Shown one piece after another: positions 1 to 8,945 of a DNA stretch of 64,000 nucleotides (position 1 is its first letter; every line of letters starts with the position of its first letter). The position numbers were made by a program, and so were the translations under genes. A model generated the notes under the pieces. That model did no database searches and had not been told where the DNA came from. It saw nothing but the letters and a program-made list of their open reading frames with translations. Source of the DNA: Halopiger xanaduensis SH-6 (GTDB taxonomy: Archaea; Halobacteriota; Halobacteria; Halobacteriales; Natrialbaceae). Location: assembly GCF_000217715.1 (NCBI RefSeq), contig NC_015666.1:3484270-3548269 (forward strand), in the 5' to 3' direction.

Positions 1-945
1 CTCTGCGTTGCCGCCGCCGCGACGAACCGGCCGTCGGCGATCCGTCCCATCGTCGGCCACCCGCTCGAGTTCGTCGGGGACGGCGTCGACGTTCGTTTCA
101 AGGGTGCGCGTCGCGGCGAACGCGGCTCGCTTCTCGGCCGTCCGGTGTTCGATCGCGCGCGGCCCGACGGCGAGTTCGATCTGCGTAATGTCATCCGCGC
201 ACGAGCCGCCGAGAATCGTCACGGGACCGATCTCCCGCGTGTTCCTGACGTGGGTCCCGCCGCAGGCCGAGACGTCCCACGGATCGCCGCCGCCACCGAC
301 CGTAAAGCCGCCGCGCAACCTGCTCGAGCCGTTGGCGTTTCCGTTCTCGTCTTTCCCGCCGATGGTCACGAGTCGGACTCGCCCCTTCTGGACCGCGTCG
401 TCTGCCGTCGTCTCGTCGAACGTGACGTCGTCTCGTTCCCGGGCCTCCGCGACCGGCACGTCGTCCCACGAGACCGACCGCGACTCCCAGACGGTCCGGT
501 TGACCAGCCGGTCCAGTTCGAGCAGCGTTTCGTCGTCGACCGGTGAACTCGTCTCGAGCCCGAGCCGGACCGTCTCCTCGTCCTCGCCGATCTCGAACCC
601 GGCGTACGACACGTCCTCGAGCAGCCGTCGTGCCGCCCCGTAGAGGACGTGGCTGGCCGTGTGGGCGCGCATACAGTACATGCGGAACGACCAGTCGATC
701 GAGCAGAGAACGCTCCGGCCGGTCCGAAGCGAGGGTTCGGCGGCGAGCTCGTGGACCTGCTCGCCGTCGACCAGTCGGACGTCGACGACCTCGACGTCGC
801 CGATCGTCCCGCGGTCGGCCGGCTGGCCGCCGCTCGCCCCGTAGAAGTGGCTGCGCTCGAGCCAGACCCTGCGGCCGTCGATCGCCGTCACTTCGGTCTC
901 GAACCGCGTGGCGTACGGCTCCGCCGCCGCCCGTTGCCCGCTCAT
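1..945 (-). CDS. alaX: AlaX-type alanyl-tRNA editing protein, partial (3' end outside window)
   Basis: The protein resembles the free-standing editing domain of alanyl-tRNA synthetase, which hydrolyses Ser- or Gly-tRNA(Ala). Seen directly: the zinc-site motif HTASH (H95, H99) and the second half CGGTH (about C227 and H231), the two halves expected of an AlaX/ThrRS second additional domain. The N-terminal 'FYGASGGQPADRG' is also typical of the family. The ATG at 945 is the first start after the divergent gap and lies just before the conserved N-terminal strand. About 315 codons are visible and the frame stays open to the left edge, so this is the longer AlaX form. It was identified by motif reading only. 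Confidence 0.85.
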   Translation of the reverse strand, partial: MSGQRAAAEPYATRFETEVTAIDGRRVWLERSHFYGASGGQPADRGTIGDVEVVDVRLVDGEQVHELAAEPSLRTGRSVLCSIDWSFRMYCMRAHTASHVLYGAARRLLEDVSYAGFEIGEDEETVRLGLETSSPVDDETLLELDRLVNRTVWESRSVSWDDVPVAEARERDDVTFDETTADDAVQKGRVRLVTIGGKDENGNANGSSRLRGGFTVGGGGDPWDVSACGGTHVRNTREIGPVTILGGSCADDITQIELAVGPRAIEHRTAEKRAAFAATRTLETNVDAVPDELERVADDGTDRRRPVRRGGGNAE

Positions 946-1067
946 CGGTGGCACTGGGTCGGCCGGTACCAAAAGTCTGCTCGCCGAACGGCCGGTACGC
1001 CTATGTATGCGGCTCGAGCGCCGCGGTTCGGTATCGAATCGAGAATCGAGTCCTCCGTTTCGCGACG

Positions 1068-1613
1068 CTACTCGGACAGCGTCACGTCGAGTCGGTCTTC
1101 CAGCGCCGAGATGAGACCGCCGCCGAGGCCGGCCTGGGTGGCGCGGCCCTGTTCGACGGCCAGCAGGTCCCGCTCCGGCACGCCGAGGTCCTCGGCGAGT
1201 TCCTCGCGCTGGAGGCCGGCCTCCTGGCGCGCCTCGACGACCGTCTTTCCGTAGTCGGAGACGAGGTACGGCAGCGGGTCGTCGTCGTAGTTCGTTCCCT
1301 CCTTCTCCCAGTGCTCGGAGTCGCCGTCCCAGACCGGGTTCGCCTTCGCGACGTTCTGGGCGGCCTTCTGCTTCCGGGAGGGTTCGTCGCTCGTATCGCC
1401 GGAACTCGAGTCCGAGCCCGAACCGGACCCGCCGCGTCCCTGATCGCGCGAGCGAGAATGGGCCTGCGTATCGTCGTGGGGCGCGCAATCGGGGCAGACC
1501 TCGAGTTCGGCGCCGGCGACCGACGCGAGCCGGAGCGAATCGCTTTCGGCACCGCAGAGTTCGCAGTTCGTCCCGCCGCCGCCGGCGGACGAACCGGTCG
1601 AGTACTTGGCCAT
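1068..1613 (-). CDS. Archaeal multiprotein bridging factor MBF1-type HTH protein
   Basis: A 181-residue protein with the archaeal MBF1 layout. An N-terminal zinc ribbon (CELC about residues 17-20, then CPDC about 40-43) is followed by a Ser/Asp/Gly-rich linker and a C-terminal Cro/C1-type helix-turn-helix ('YGKTVVEARQEAGLQREELAEDL' region, about residues 115-175). MBF1 is thought to link transcription factors or the ribosome to general factors; the archaeal role is not settled. I chose ATG 1613 (MAKYST) because it directly precedes the zinc ribbon. An in-frame ATG at 1628 would add five residues. It is transcribed divergently from tRNA-Leu. Confidence 0.88.
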   Translation of the reverse strand: MAKYSTGSSAGGGGTNCELCGAESDSLRLASVAGAELEVCPDCAPHDDTQAHSRSRDQGRGGSGSGSDSSSGDTSDEPSRKQKAAQNVAKANPVWDGDSEHWEKEGTNYDDDPLPYLVSDYGKTVVEARQEAGLQREELAEDLGVPERDLLAVEQGRATQAGLGGGLISALEDRLDVTLSE

Positions 1614-1752
1614 GGTATCCTTTGGCATCTGACGCATTTGAAATCTCCGTTCCGACCGGTGGCGTGTGATATCACCGCAGACGCAGGCACAAAGGAAAGG
1701 GCTTTTATAATCACGCTGGATACGGTTGAGTGCAGTAAGAAAGACACAGCGA

Positions 1753-1837
<85 letters not shown>

Positions 1838-1844
1838 TCGCACG

Positions 1845-1995
1845 GGTGGACGACGTCCACCTAAAAGCGCGGCCATCAGCCGCGAAACGCGAGGCGGTTT
1901 CACCGCCGAGCGACACGATGCAGGTGATTTCCCTTCGCGGACATCACCCACGCATAATTCCTTCCGGAAACTACACCGACCAGCGACGGTGTCGC
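1845..1995 (+). other. Hairpin-rich stretch just after tRNA-Leu; possible structured RNA or terminator
   Basis: Five short inverted repeats follow one another. They are GGTGGAC/GTCCACC (1845-1861, 3-nt loop), CGCGGC/GCCGCG (1868-1884, 5-nt loop), GGCGGT/ACCGCC (1893-1907, 3-nt loop), GGTGAT/ATCACC (1923-1948, 14-nt loop) and GCGAC/GTCGC (1983-1995, 3-nt loop). All stems are perfect. The spacers between the first three are A-rich (TAAAAG, AAACGCGA). No convincing reading frame covers the stretch. It could be a 3' trailer or terminator of the tRNA, a separate structured RNA, or chance pairing in GC-rich DNA. Confidence 0.4.
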
Positions 1996-2077
1996 CCGTT
2001 CGGCTCCGTTCAGTCTCGTTGCTCGAGAGTCGGGACAGTACAGTAACGACTTTCCCCCGCCGCTCGAAGGTCGAAAC

Positions 2078-2641
2078 ATGGCGTACGTCCCTCGAGAACG
2101 CGTTCGAGAGCTCGCCGCAGTCCTGAGTATCGTCTCGCTCGCGGTGGTGTTCGCGGCGGCGGGCGGCCGGATTCCCCAATCGACGGTCCCGACCGCGCCC
2201 GAGTGGGTGCTCGAGCTGATCCCGCACGTCAACGTCGCGATCAGCGCGACCGCCATCGGGACGATCACGGTCGGCTGGCGGGCGATCCGCCGCGGCGACG
2301 TCGATCGCCACCGAGTCGCGATGCTCGCCTCGTTCGTGCTGTTCGTCGCCTTCCTCGCGTTCTACCTCTACCGGCTCGTCGCGACCGGCGGACCGCAACC
2401 GTTCCCCGGCCCCGACGCGGTGTACCAGTTCGTCTACCTGCCGATCCTCGCGATCCACATCCTGCTCGCGATCGTCTGCGTGCCGCTAGTGTACTACGCG
2501 CTGCTGCTCGCCGGCGCGTACTCGATCGACGAGTTGCGCCGCACCAGCCACGCCCGGATCGGCCGGCTCGCCGCGAGCCTGTGGCTCGTCTCCTTCTCGC
2601 TCGGCATCGTCGTCTACGTGCTGTTGCACGTCGTCTACTGA
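2078..2641 (+). CDS. DUF420 family membrane protein
   Basis: A 187-residue integral membrane protein with about five hydrophobic segments. It has the conserved histidines typical of DUF420 (COG2322): H in 'IPHVNVAI', 'DRHRVAML', 'AIHILLAI', 'SHARIGR' and the C-terminal 'LLHVVY'. DUF420 proteins are often linked to haem/copper oxidase assembly, but the function is not established. No oxidase genes lie nearby here. ATG 2078 opens directly onto a charged N-terminus before the first membrane span. No operon partner is evident. Confidence 0.82.
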   Translation: MAYVPRERVRELAAVLSIVSLAVVFAAAGGRIPQSTVPTAPEWVLELIPHVNVAISATAIGTITVGWRAIRRGDVDRHRVAMLASFVLFVAFLAFYLYRLVATGGPQPFPGPDAVYQFVYLPILAIHILLAIVCVPLVYYALLLAGAYSIDELRRTSHARIGRLAASLWLVSFSLGIVVYVLLHVVY

Positions 2642-2778
2642 GGCGCTCGCTCGTAGGCGATTGCGATGCCCATGCCGATGCCAGACTATTCACCCTGATA
2701 GCTGCCGCTCGAGGGAGTCGCGTCGCGCGATGTGAGTGAACCAGATCGGGTGCTGTGAACCTGATAACTGGGATCGGC

Positions 2779-2922
2779 TTACGTAACCAGATTCTGGAAG
2801 AAGTCGCTGAACGCAATCAGGAACAGCGCGGCCACGACGATCAGAATGAGGAACGCAAAGAAGATGATCGCCGCTTGCCGTCCGGTGAGCGATTCCCCTT
2901 CGAGGAACTCGTCCATTGCCAT
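2779..2922 (-). CDS. 47-residue single-span membrane miniprotein
   Basis: A short frame from ATG 2922 to TAA 2779 encodes 47 residues. A 15-residue polar start (MAMDEFLEGESLTGRQ) is followed by one strong membrane span of about 22 residues (from 'AAIIFFAFLILIVVAALF') and the tail 'SDFFQNLVT'. A haloarchaeal TATA element (TTTAAA at about 2945-2954) sits 27 bases before the ATG, which supports a leaderless gene. I do not recognise a family. Composition and promoter argue that it is real. It could be a subunit of a membrane complex or a free-standing small protein. Confidence 0.65.
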   Translation of the reverse strand: MAMDEFLEGESLTGRQAAIIFFAFLILIVVAALFLIAFSDFFQNLVT

Positions 2923-2944
2923 ACCGGCTATTCGGTTGCTCCAC

Positions 2945-2954
2945 TTTTAAATAT
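2945..2954 (-). promoter_or_regulatory. TATA box for the 47-aa miniprotein
   Basis: Read on the minus strand this is ATATTTAAAA, centred about 27 bases before ATG 2922. That is the spacing of leaderless haloarchaeal promoters. Confidence 0.6.
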
Positions 2955-3060
2955 GCGTGTGGTTTTGCCCGGGGATTTCGCGGATCGTGCGTGACATCTC
3001 GATCGGACTCGCGAAGAACTCGAGATCCGACCGGAATCGGTCGAGAAAGATCGGTTCGGC

Positions 3061-4572
3061 TTAGTCGTCGGCGTGGATCGCCTGCTCGCCGACCTCGGGT
3101 CGGCTCACGTCGCGGTCCGTTTCTTCGCCCTCGATGTCGTAGGGGTACTCGCCGGTCACGCAGCCGAGACAGAGGTCGATCCGCTCCTTGCCGAGGACCT
3201 CGGCGACGGCGTCGGTCGAGAGGTAGGCGAGGCTGTCGGCGCTGATCTCGTCGCGGATCTCCGCGGTCGACTTGTCCGACGCGATCAGTTCCTCGCGGGT
3301 GGCCATGTCGATCCCCATGTAGCAGGGGGCGACGATCGCCGGCGCGCCGATCCGGACGTGGACCTCCTCGGCGCCGCAGTCCTTGAGCAGCTGGACCAGC
3401 TGCGTGGAGGTCGTCCCGCGGACGATCGAGTCGTCGATGACGGTGACGGTCTTGCCCTCGATGGTGGACTTGATCGGGTTGAGCTTCAGCCGCACGGCGC
3501 GCTCGCGCTCGTCCTGGGTGGGCATGATGAAGGTGCGGCCGACGTAGCGGTTCTTCATCAGCCCCTCGGCGAACTCGACGCCGTCGTCGTCCGCGTCGCG
3601 GGGCTCGCCGTCGGCGGTCGTCTCGCTGGCGGCGTCCGCGTAGCCGGAGGCGAACGCGCGCCCGGAGTCCGGAACGGGCATCACGACGTCGGTCTCGACG
3701 CCGCTTTCCTCCCAGAGCTTGCGCCCGAGATTCCGCCGGGCCTCGTAGACGAGCGTCTCGTCGATGACGCTGTCCGGCCGCGCGAAGTAGACGTGTTCGA
3801 AGAAGCAGTGGGCCGTGTGCTCCTCCTCGACGAGCTGGTAGGAGTCGAAGCCCGCGCCGTCCTCCTGCAGGACGATCAGTTCGCCCGGCTTCACGTCCCG
3901 GACGAGTTCGCCGTCCAGCGTGTCGATGGCCGCCGATTCGGAGGCCAACATGTAGCCGTCCTCAAGTTTCCCGATGCAGAGCGGACGATTCCCCTGCGGA
4001 TCGCGGACGCCGAGGATGGTGTCGTCGTGGCTGATCGTCAGCGAGTAGGAGCCGTGGATCCGCCCCATCGTGCGCTTGACCGCGCGCACGAGGTCCTCCT
4101 CGAGCAGGTTGCGCGCGAGGTCGTGGGCGATGACCTCGGTGTCGCCGTCGCTGGTGAAGGCGTGGCCCGCGGCGGCGAGTTCCTCGCGGATCTCGTCGGC
4201 GTTGACGAGGTTGCCGTTGTGGGAGAGGCCGAGCGAGCCGCTCTTGAAGGAGACGGAGAAGGGCTGGGCGCAGCAGGAGTCGACGGAGCCGGCGGTCGGG
4301 TACCGGACGTGGCCGACCCCGGCCGCGCCGTTGAGCATGTCGAGGTCGTCCTCCTCGAAGACGTCCCCCACGAGCCCCATCTCGACGTGGCTGTGCTGCT
4401 GGAAGCCGTCGTGGGTGACGATCCCTGCGGATTCCTGGCCGCGGTGCTGGAGTGCGTAGAGCGCGTAGTACAACGGTCGTGCCGCGTCCCGACCGTTCAG
4501 TGAGACGCCGACGACGCCGCACTTCTCGGTCATTCCTGTTCGCCGGGGAGTCTCGCCCCGCCCATCAGTCAT
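3061..4572 (-). CDS. purF: Amidophosphoribosyltransferase PurF
   Basis: Catalyses the first step of purine synthesis, transferring glutamine amide nitrogen to PRPP to give phosphoribosylamine. The N-terminal Ntn glutaminase has the nucleophile Cys in 'EKCGVVGVS' (C18 from this start). The C-terminal PRTase has the PRPP loop 'VIDDSIVRGTTS'. Four Cys match the 4Fe-4S ligands of the Bacillus-type enzyme: in 'HCFFEHVYFARP', 'APCYMGID' and both in 'CLGC'. Start 4572 is chosen because a TATA box lies 28 bases before it, so translation would be leaderless and give a 17-residue propeptide to be cleaved before Cys. ATG 4533 (490 aa) is the alternative. The gene stands alone. Confidence 0.93.
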   Translation of the reverse strand: MTDGRGETPRRTGMTEKCGVVGVSLNGRDAARPLYYALYALQHRGQESAGIVTHDGFQQHSHVEMGLVGDVFEEDDLDMLNGAAGVGHVRYPTAGSVDSCCAQPFSVSFKSGSLGLSHNGNLVNADEIREELAAAGHAFTSDGDTEVIAHDLARNLLEEDLVRAVKRTMGRIHGSYSLTISHDDTILGVRDPQGNRPLCIGKLEDGYMLASESAAIDTLDGELVRDVKPGELIVLQEDGAGFDSYQLVEEEHTAHCFFEHVYFARPDSVIDETLVYEARRNLGRKLWEESGVETDVVMPVPDSGRAFASGYADAASETTADGEPRDADDDGVEFAEGLMKNRYVGRTFIMPTQDERERAVRLKLNPIKSTIEGKTVTVIDDSIVRGTTSTQLVQLLKDCGAEEVHVRIGAPAIVAPCYMGIDMATREELIASDKSTAEIRDEISADSLAYLSTDAVAEVLGKERIDLCLGCVTGEYPYDIEGEETDRDVSRPEVGEQAIHADD

Positions 4573-4595
4573 GGGAGTCAGTAGGGCACTCTGAC

Positions 4596-4605
4596 GATAA
4601 AAATC
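4596..4605 (-). promoter_or_regulatory. TATA box of purF
   Basis: GATTTTTATC on the minus strand, centred about 28 bases before ATG 4572. Its position favours 4572 over the internal ATG 4533 as the translation start. Confidence 0.55.
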
Positions 4606-4801
4606 CCCGTGTTTGTGCTTCTTCGACGGCCACCAGGACAGAATCATATTCACGTACGTGTATAGATGCGCCAACGCCGCGCTGGCGGCGGTTCATCCCG
4701 GCAACGCTGCCGGACGACTACGGAACCGACGCAGTAACCTCGAGTTCGAGCACTGACCGCTCGAGACCGGTAACCAACTCTGAGGTTCCGGAACCGCGAC
4801 A

Positions 4802-4810
4802 CCTTTATCG
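4802..4810 (+). promoter_or_regulatory. TATA box of the DASS transporter gene
   Basis: CCTTTATCG centred about 27 bases before GTG 4833. This supports a leaderless GTG start. Confidence 0.55.
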
Positions 4811-4832
4811 CCGGATTCACGAGTAGACGGCA

Positions 4833-6266
4833 GTGAACCGCAGGAGGGCGCTCGAGACGCTTCGGTCGCCGGTCGTCGCCTTTGGCCTCGCAGCCACCGT
4901 CGCCGCTGCGACGTGGCTGTCGGTGCCGTCGGGGACGGGAACGATGCTCTCGATCACGCTCTTCTGTATCGTTCTCTGGGTACTGACGCCGGTGCCGCCC
5001 TCGTACACCGGGTTGATCGGCCTCGGGCTGATCGCCGTCGCCTTCTCGACGGACCTGGCGCTCGTCGGCTTCCAGAAGCCCGCGACCTGGCTCATCGGAT
5101 TCGGCCTCCTGATGGGCGAGGCAACGCGCCAGAGCGGGCTGGCGAACGCGGTCGGGCGGACGATCGCGACCAGGAGTATCGGCGACCCGGCCGACGCGGA
5201 TACGCGTCGCACGTACCGACGGCTGCTGTTCGCGCTGGCGCTCGGCGGCCACGCGCTGGCCTTCCTCGTGCCGTCGGCGCTCGTTCGCATCCTCGCGCTC
5301 GCGCCGATCCTCCGGGAACTCGGCTCGTGGTTCGACTCGAGAGAGGCGCGCGTCGGACTCTATCTCGGACCGCTGTTCGGGACGTTCTACGGCTCGGCCG
5401 GCATCTTGACCGCGGATCTCCCGAACATCATCATCTCGGGGTTCGCGGAGTCGATCGGCGGCCACACCATCTCGTGGTCCGAGTGGTGGCTCCACATGTA
5501 CCCGGTCATGGGGCTCGTGCGCGTGTTGCTGGTCGTCAGCATCGTCTACCTGCTCTTTCGGCCGCCGGCCGACGCGGGGTTCGACGTCCCCGACGCCGAC
5601 ACGGAGACCGACGACACTGCAGTGACCGACGGTGACGACACCGATACCGGGTTCAGCGCCGCGGAACGGCGGATGCTCGCCTTCCTCCTCGTCGGCGCGG
5701 CGATCTGGGCGACGGACTTCGTCCACGGCTTCCACCCCGTGATCGGTGCGGTGGCCGTCGTCGTCCTCGCGTTCCTCCCCGAGATCGGCGTTGCGGACTT
5801 CGACACCGTCGGCGGCGAGGTCGACTACTCGATCCTCTTTTTCATCGCCGCGGTGTTCGCGATCGGTGACGGCCTGACCGAGACCGGCTTTACCGATACC
5901 GCGGCGACACACCTGCTCGAGCTTATCCCGACGGGCGCGCCGCTCGCAGTGATCCTCGCGTCGGTCTTTTTCATCACCTTTGGCCTCTCGTTCTTAATGG
6001 AAGGCGTCGCCGTCGCGAGCGTGCTGACGCCGGTACTAATCCCGTATATCGAGGGCGCGGGGCTGCCATTTACGCCAGTGTTACTGGCGGAGACGATGGC
6101 GCTGAGTTCGTACTTCTTCCCGTACCAGTCGGCGGTCCTCATCGTCATCCTGAACGAGGGCGATATCAGGACGAGGGAGTTGATCGTCGCGACGGTCGCG
6201 TGTTCGCTCGCGACGATCGTCCTGCTGCTCCCGATCCAGTTCGGGCTGTTCAGCGTCTTCTACTGA
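4833..6266 (+). CDS. DASS/SLC13-family anion (dicarboxylate or sulfate) transporter
   Basis: A 477-residue polytopic membrane protein with around eleven hydrophobic spans, resembling the divalent anion:Na+ symporter family (CitT/SLC13). Family-like features are the N-terminal 'LTPVPPSYTGLIGLGL' loop, 'TADLPNIIISG' in the middle, and the C-terminal re-entrant-like segment 'YFFPYQSAVLIVIL', whose counterpart usually contributes to substrate binding. An acidic loop (about residues 245-275, rich in D/T) is a haloarchaeal expansion. The GTG start is supported by a TATA box at -27. The substrate cannot be assigned from sequence; di/tricarboxylate or sulfate are options. Confidence 0.8.
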   Translation: MNRRRALETLRSPVVAFGLAATVAAATWLSVPSGTGTMLSITLFCIVLWVLTPVPPSYTGLIGLGLIAVAFSTDLALVGFQKPATWLIGFGLLMGEATRQSGLANAVGRTIATRSIGDPADADTRRTYRRLLFALALGGHALAFLVPSALVRILALAPILRELGSWFDSREARVGLYLGPLFGTFYGSAGILTADLPNIIISGFAESIGGHTISWSEWWLHMYPVMGLVRVLLVVSIVYLLFRPPADAGFDVPDADTETDDTAVTDGDDTDTGFSAAERRMLAFLLVGAAIWATDFVHGFHPVIGAVAVVVLAFLPEIGVADFDTVGGEVDYSILFFIAAVFAIGDGLTETGFTDTAATHLLELIPTGAPLAVILASVFFITFGLSFLMEGVAVASVLTPVLIPYIEGAGLPFTPVLLAETMALSSYFFPYQSAVLIVILNEGDIRTRELIVATVACSLATIVLLLPIQFGLFSVFY

Positions 6267-6322
6267 GTCGCCCCGCGAGGCGCAGTGTTGAAGACGCTCG
6301 CCTCGAGTGCAGAACGTAACAC

Positions 6323-8110
6323 ATGCGACTCGAGGAGTACTGGGGTGTCGGCCCGAAGACGCGGGAGACGCTGGTCGAGGAGTTAGGCCGGGAGCGGGCG
6401 ATCCAGGCCATCGAGAACGGAGACGTTCGCGCGCTCGCGGACGCCGGGCTGGCGCGCGGGCGGGCGACCCGCATCCTGCGCCGCGCGACTGGCGGTGACG
6501 GGATCGACGTGCTGGCGACGAGCGACGCTCGATCGGTCTACAAGGACCTGCTCGATCTGGCCTCGGACCACGCCGTCACCCGGCGGGCGGCCGACCGAAT
6601 CCGGGTGCTGACGCCGCTGACGAGCCGCGACGCGATGGAAGACCGACTCGACGACGTCCTCGCGGCGCGGGACGCCTGGGCCGCACTCGAGGGGTCGGAC
6701 CGCGACACCGTCCTCGAGGCGTACGAACGCTACGACGAGCGCGACGGCAGCGAACGGGCGGCCGTCGAAGCCGCGCTCGGGCTGCTGGAGGCGGGGGTCG
6801 ACGCCGGCCCGTTCGGCGCGATCGCCGACCTCGAGCGCGGGACGCTCGAAGAGGCCGCCGACGCGCTCGCGGCGCTGGACGGCGGCCGCGTCGCTGAGGG
6901 TGCGGACGACGAACTCGACCGCTTGCGGGACGCGCTCGGTGCCGTCGAGGACATGGACGCCAACGCCCTGGACCTGATCGAGGACCTGCGCTCGGACGGC
7001 GTCCGCGACGTCGACCAGTTCCGCGAGGCCTTCGAGGACCACCTGCTCTCGGAGACGGACGTGACGATCGATCGGGTTCGGGACGCGATGCCGACCGACG
7101 CGGCGGACGCGACCGATTTCGTCGGGGGGACGCTGCGGACGCTGCGGAGCGACCTCACCGCGGCGATCGACGAGCGCGAAGAGACGGTTGCGAGCGAGTA
7201 CCGAGCGATCCTCGAGGACGCCGACGAAGCCGTCGATCGGGCCGTCGAAGCGGTCGACGATATCGCCCTGCACCTCTCGCTGGCGCGGTTCGCGCTCGAG
7301 TACGACTGTACGCGACCCGAGTTTCGCGAAGGGAGCGAGGGCGCCGTCTCCGTCGTCAACGCGCGCAACCTGACGCTGGCAGCTACTGACGAGGAGTCCG
7401 TCCAGCCCGTGACCTACGCGCTGGGCGAGCACGGACTCGAGAGCGCTGCCGACGAAGCGGGCGTCGGCGACCTTCCCGACGAGGAGCGCGTCGCCGTCCT
7501 CACCGGCGCGAACAGCGGGGGGAAGACGACCCTGCTCGAGACGCTGTGCCACGTCGTCCTGCTGGCGATGATGGGACTGCCGGTTCCGGCCGATCGGGCC
7601 GAGGTGACGCCCGTCGACTCGCTGGTCTTCCACCGCCGCCACGCCAGTTTCAACGCCGGCGTCCTCGAGTCGACCCTCCGATCGATCGTGCCGCCGCTGT
7701 CGTCGGGCGGCCGGACGCTGATGCTGGTCGACGAGTTCGAGGCGATCACCGAACCCGGCAGCGCGGCCGACCTCCTGCACGGGCTGGTGACGCTGACCGT
7801 CGACCGGGACGCGCTGGGCGTGTTCGTCACTCACCTCGCCGACGACTTAGAGCCGCTGCCGCCCGAGGCCCGCGTCGACGGCATCTTCGCGGAGGGGCTG
7901 AACCCGGACCTCGAACTGCTGGTCGACTACCAGCCCCGCTTCGGGACGGTCGGCCGCTCGACGCCGGAGTTCATCGTCTCGCGGCTCGTCGCGAACGCCG
8001 ACGACCGGGGCGAGCGAGCCGGATTCGAGACGCTGGGGGAGGCGGTCGGCAACGACGTCGTCCAGCGGACGCTCGCGGACGCGCGCTGGAACGAGGGGAC
8101 GACCGACTGA
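6323..8110 (+). CDS. MutS-related ATPase with N-terminal helix-hairpin-helix
   Basis: A 595-residue protein. Its first about 60 residues ('YWGVGPKTRETLVEEL' and onward) look like a helix-hairpin-helix DNA-binding unit. A long charged helical middle resembles the MutS lever/clamp region. Domain V follows with Walker A GANSGGKTT (about 395-403), Walker B 'LMLVDEFEAI' (about 470) and a terminal 'FVTHLADDL' that corresponds to the MutS H-loop. The mismatch-binding domain I of classical MutS is absent, so this belongs with the archaeal MutS5/MutS2-like group rather than mismatch repair MutS. The role could be in recombination or branched-DNA processing (family inference). No mutL is present in the window. 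Confidence 0.82.
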   Translation: MRLEEYWGVGPKTRETLVEELGRERAIQAIENGDVRALADAGLARGRATRILRRATGGDGIDVLATSDARSVYKDLLDLASDHAVTRRAADRIRVLTPLTSRDAMEDRLDDVLAARDAWAALEGSDRDTVLEAYERYDERDGSERAAVEAALGLLEAGVDAGPFGAIADLERGTLEEAADALAALDGGRVAEGADDELDRLRDALGAVEDMDANALDLIEDLRSDGVRDVDQFREAFEDHLLSETDVTIDRVRDAMPTDAADATDFVGGTLRTLRSDLTAAIDEREETVASEYRAILEDADEAVDRAVEAVDDIALHLSLARFALEYDCTRPEFREGSEGAVSVVNARNLTLAATDEESVQPVTYALGEHGLESAADEAGVGDLPDEERVAVLTGANSGGKTTLLETLCHVVLLAMMGLPVPADRAEVTPVDSLVFHRRHASFNAGVLESTLRSIVPPLSSGGRTLMLVDEFEAITEPGSAADLLHGLVTLTVDRDALGVFVTHLADDLEPLPPEARVDGIFAEGLNPDLELLVDYQPRFGTVGRSTPEFIVSRLVANADDRGERAGFETLGEAVGNDVVQRTLADARWNEGTTD

Positions 8111-8129
8111 CGGTCCGCGGCGAGTCCGA

Positions 8130-8705
8130 TCAGGGGTGGCCGAATTCGTCGCCGTCTCGGCCTCGATCCTCCTCGAGCCACCGATCTCGGCGCGGTTCGT
8201 ATCCGTCCTCGTCGTCGACCCCTGCACCGTGTGTGTAGACCGTCGCGTCTTCGTCCTCGCAGACTCTCGCCTCGAGGTACGCCTGCGCCGCGCGCCGCGA
8301 GAGCGCGCCCATCTCGACGGCGTCGCCGAGCGCGGTCTTCGTCGCGCGAAACCACGTTCTGACCGCCCGGTCGTCGGCGGGATCGACCGCGACGATCGCG
8401 CCGCGGCCGCCGTCCCGGCCGTCGCCCCACTCGAGCCAGCAAACGCGGTAGGGCTCGACCGCGTAGTCGTCGGCAGGTGCGACGAGGTACAGCGCCTCGT
8501 GGACGCACGGATCGAGGTGGTCGGTCAGGATCCGCTCGAGGGCGACCGAATCGGCGAGCAGCGCGGACTCGATCGCCCCCTCGGCCAGCGGGGTCGCGGC
8601 GGTGATTTCGCGGGCCAGGGAAAGGTCCTCGCCGCCCCAGTGGCTGTATCGCAGGTCGTAGAGCCGGTCGGGTCGCCGGTACGCGACGAGCGCTCTATGG
8701 CCCAT
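8130..8705 (-). CDS. Haloarchaeal protein of unknown function (DUF6735-like)
   Basis: A 191-residue soluble acidic protein starting MGHRALVAYRRPDRLYDL and followed by 'YSHWGGEDLSL'. This N-terminus recalls a haloarchaea-restricted family that I believe is called DUF6735; the name is from memory. Mid-protein segments 'CVHEALYLVAP' and 'VCWLEWGDG' look structured, and the last about 30 residues are charged and low-complexity. It is convergent with the MutS-like gene, with 19 bases between their stops. The start at 8705 is the only Met at the natural N-terminus. The function is unknown. Confidence 0.7.
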   Translation of the reverse strand: MGHRALVAYRRPDRLYDLRYSHWGGEDLSLAREITAATPLAEGAIESALLADSVALERILTDHLDPCVHEALYLVAPADDYAVEPYRVCWLEWGDGRDGGRGAIVAVDPADDRAVRTWFRATKTALGDAVEMGALSRRAAQAYLEARVCEDEDATVYTHGAGVDDEDGYEPRRDRWLEEDRGRDGDEFGHP

Positions 8706-8945
8706 CGTGACCCTCGTCGGTTCGGGCGGAGTGCGGCGACAGCGGGTCGGTACGACGGCGGTGGCGTCTCGAGCGAGCGGGTGGGGTGGTGGAACGCATC
8801 GTCCGCCGGTTCTGGTCGCCCGCCGGTATTTGAAGGCGCGGACGACGGACGTCGGACGCTGCTGCCGCGGGCGGCTGACGGCGTCCGCACCGCGGCCGGG
8901 CACAACGCCAAAATCCCCCCGGCACCTAGCTCACCTCGAAACCGA

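Noticed and set aside
1846-2046. 66-codon plus-strand frame after tRNA-Leu
   Set aside because: It covers the hairpin series, shows no codon bias like local genes, and has no plausible start signal.
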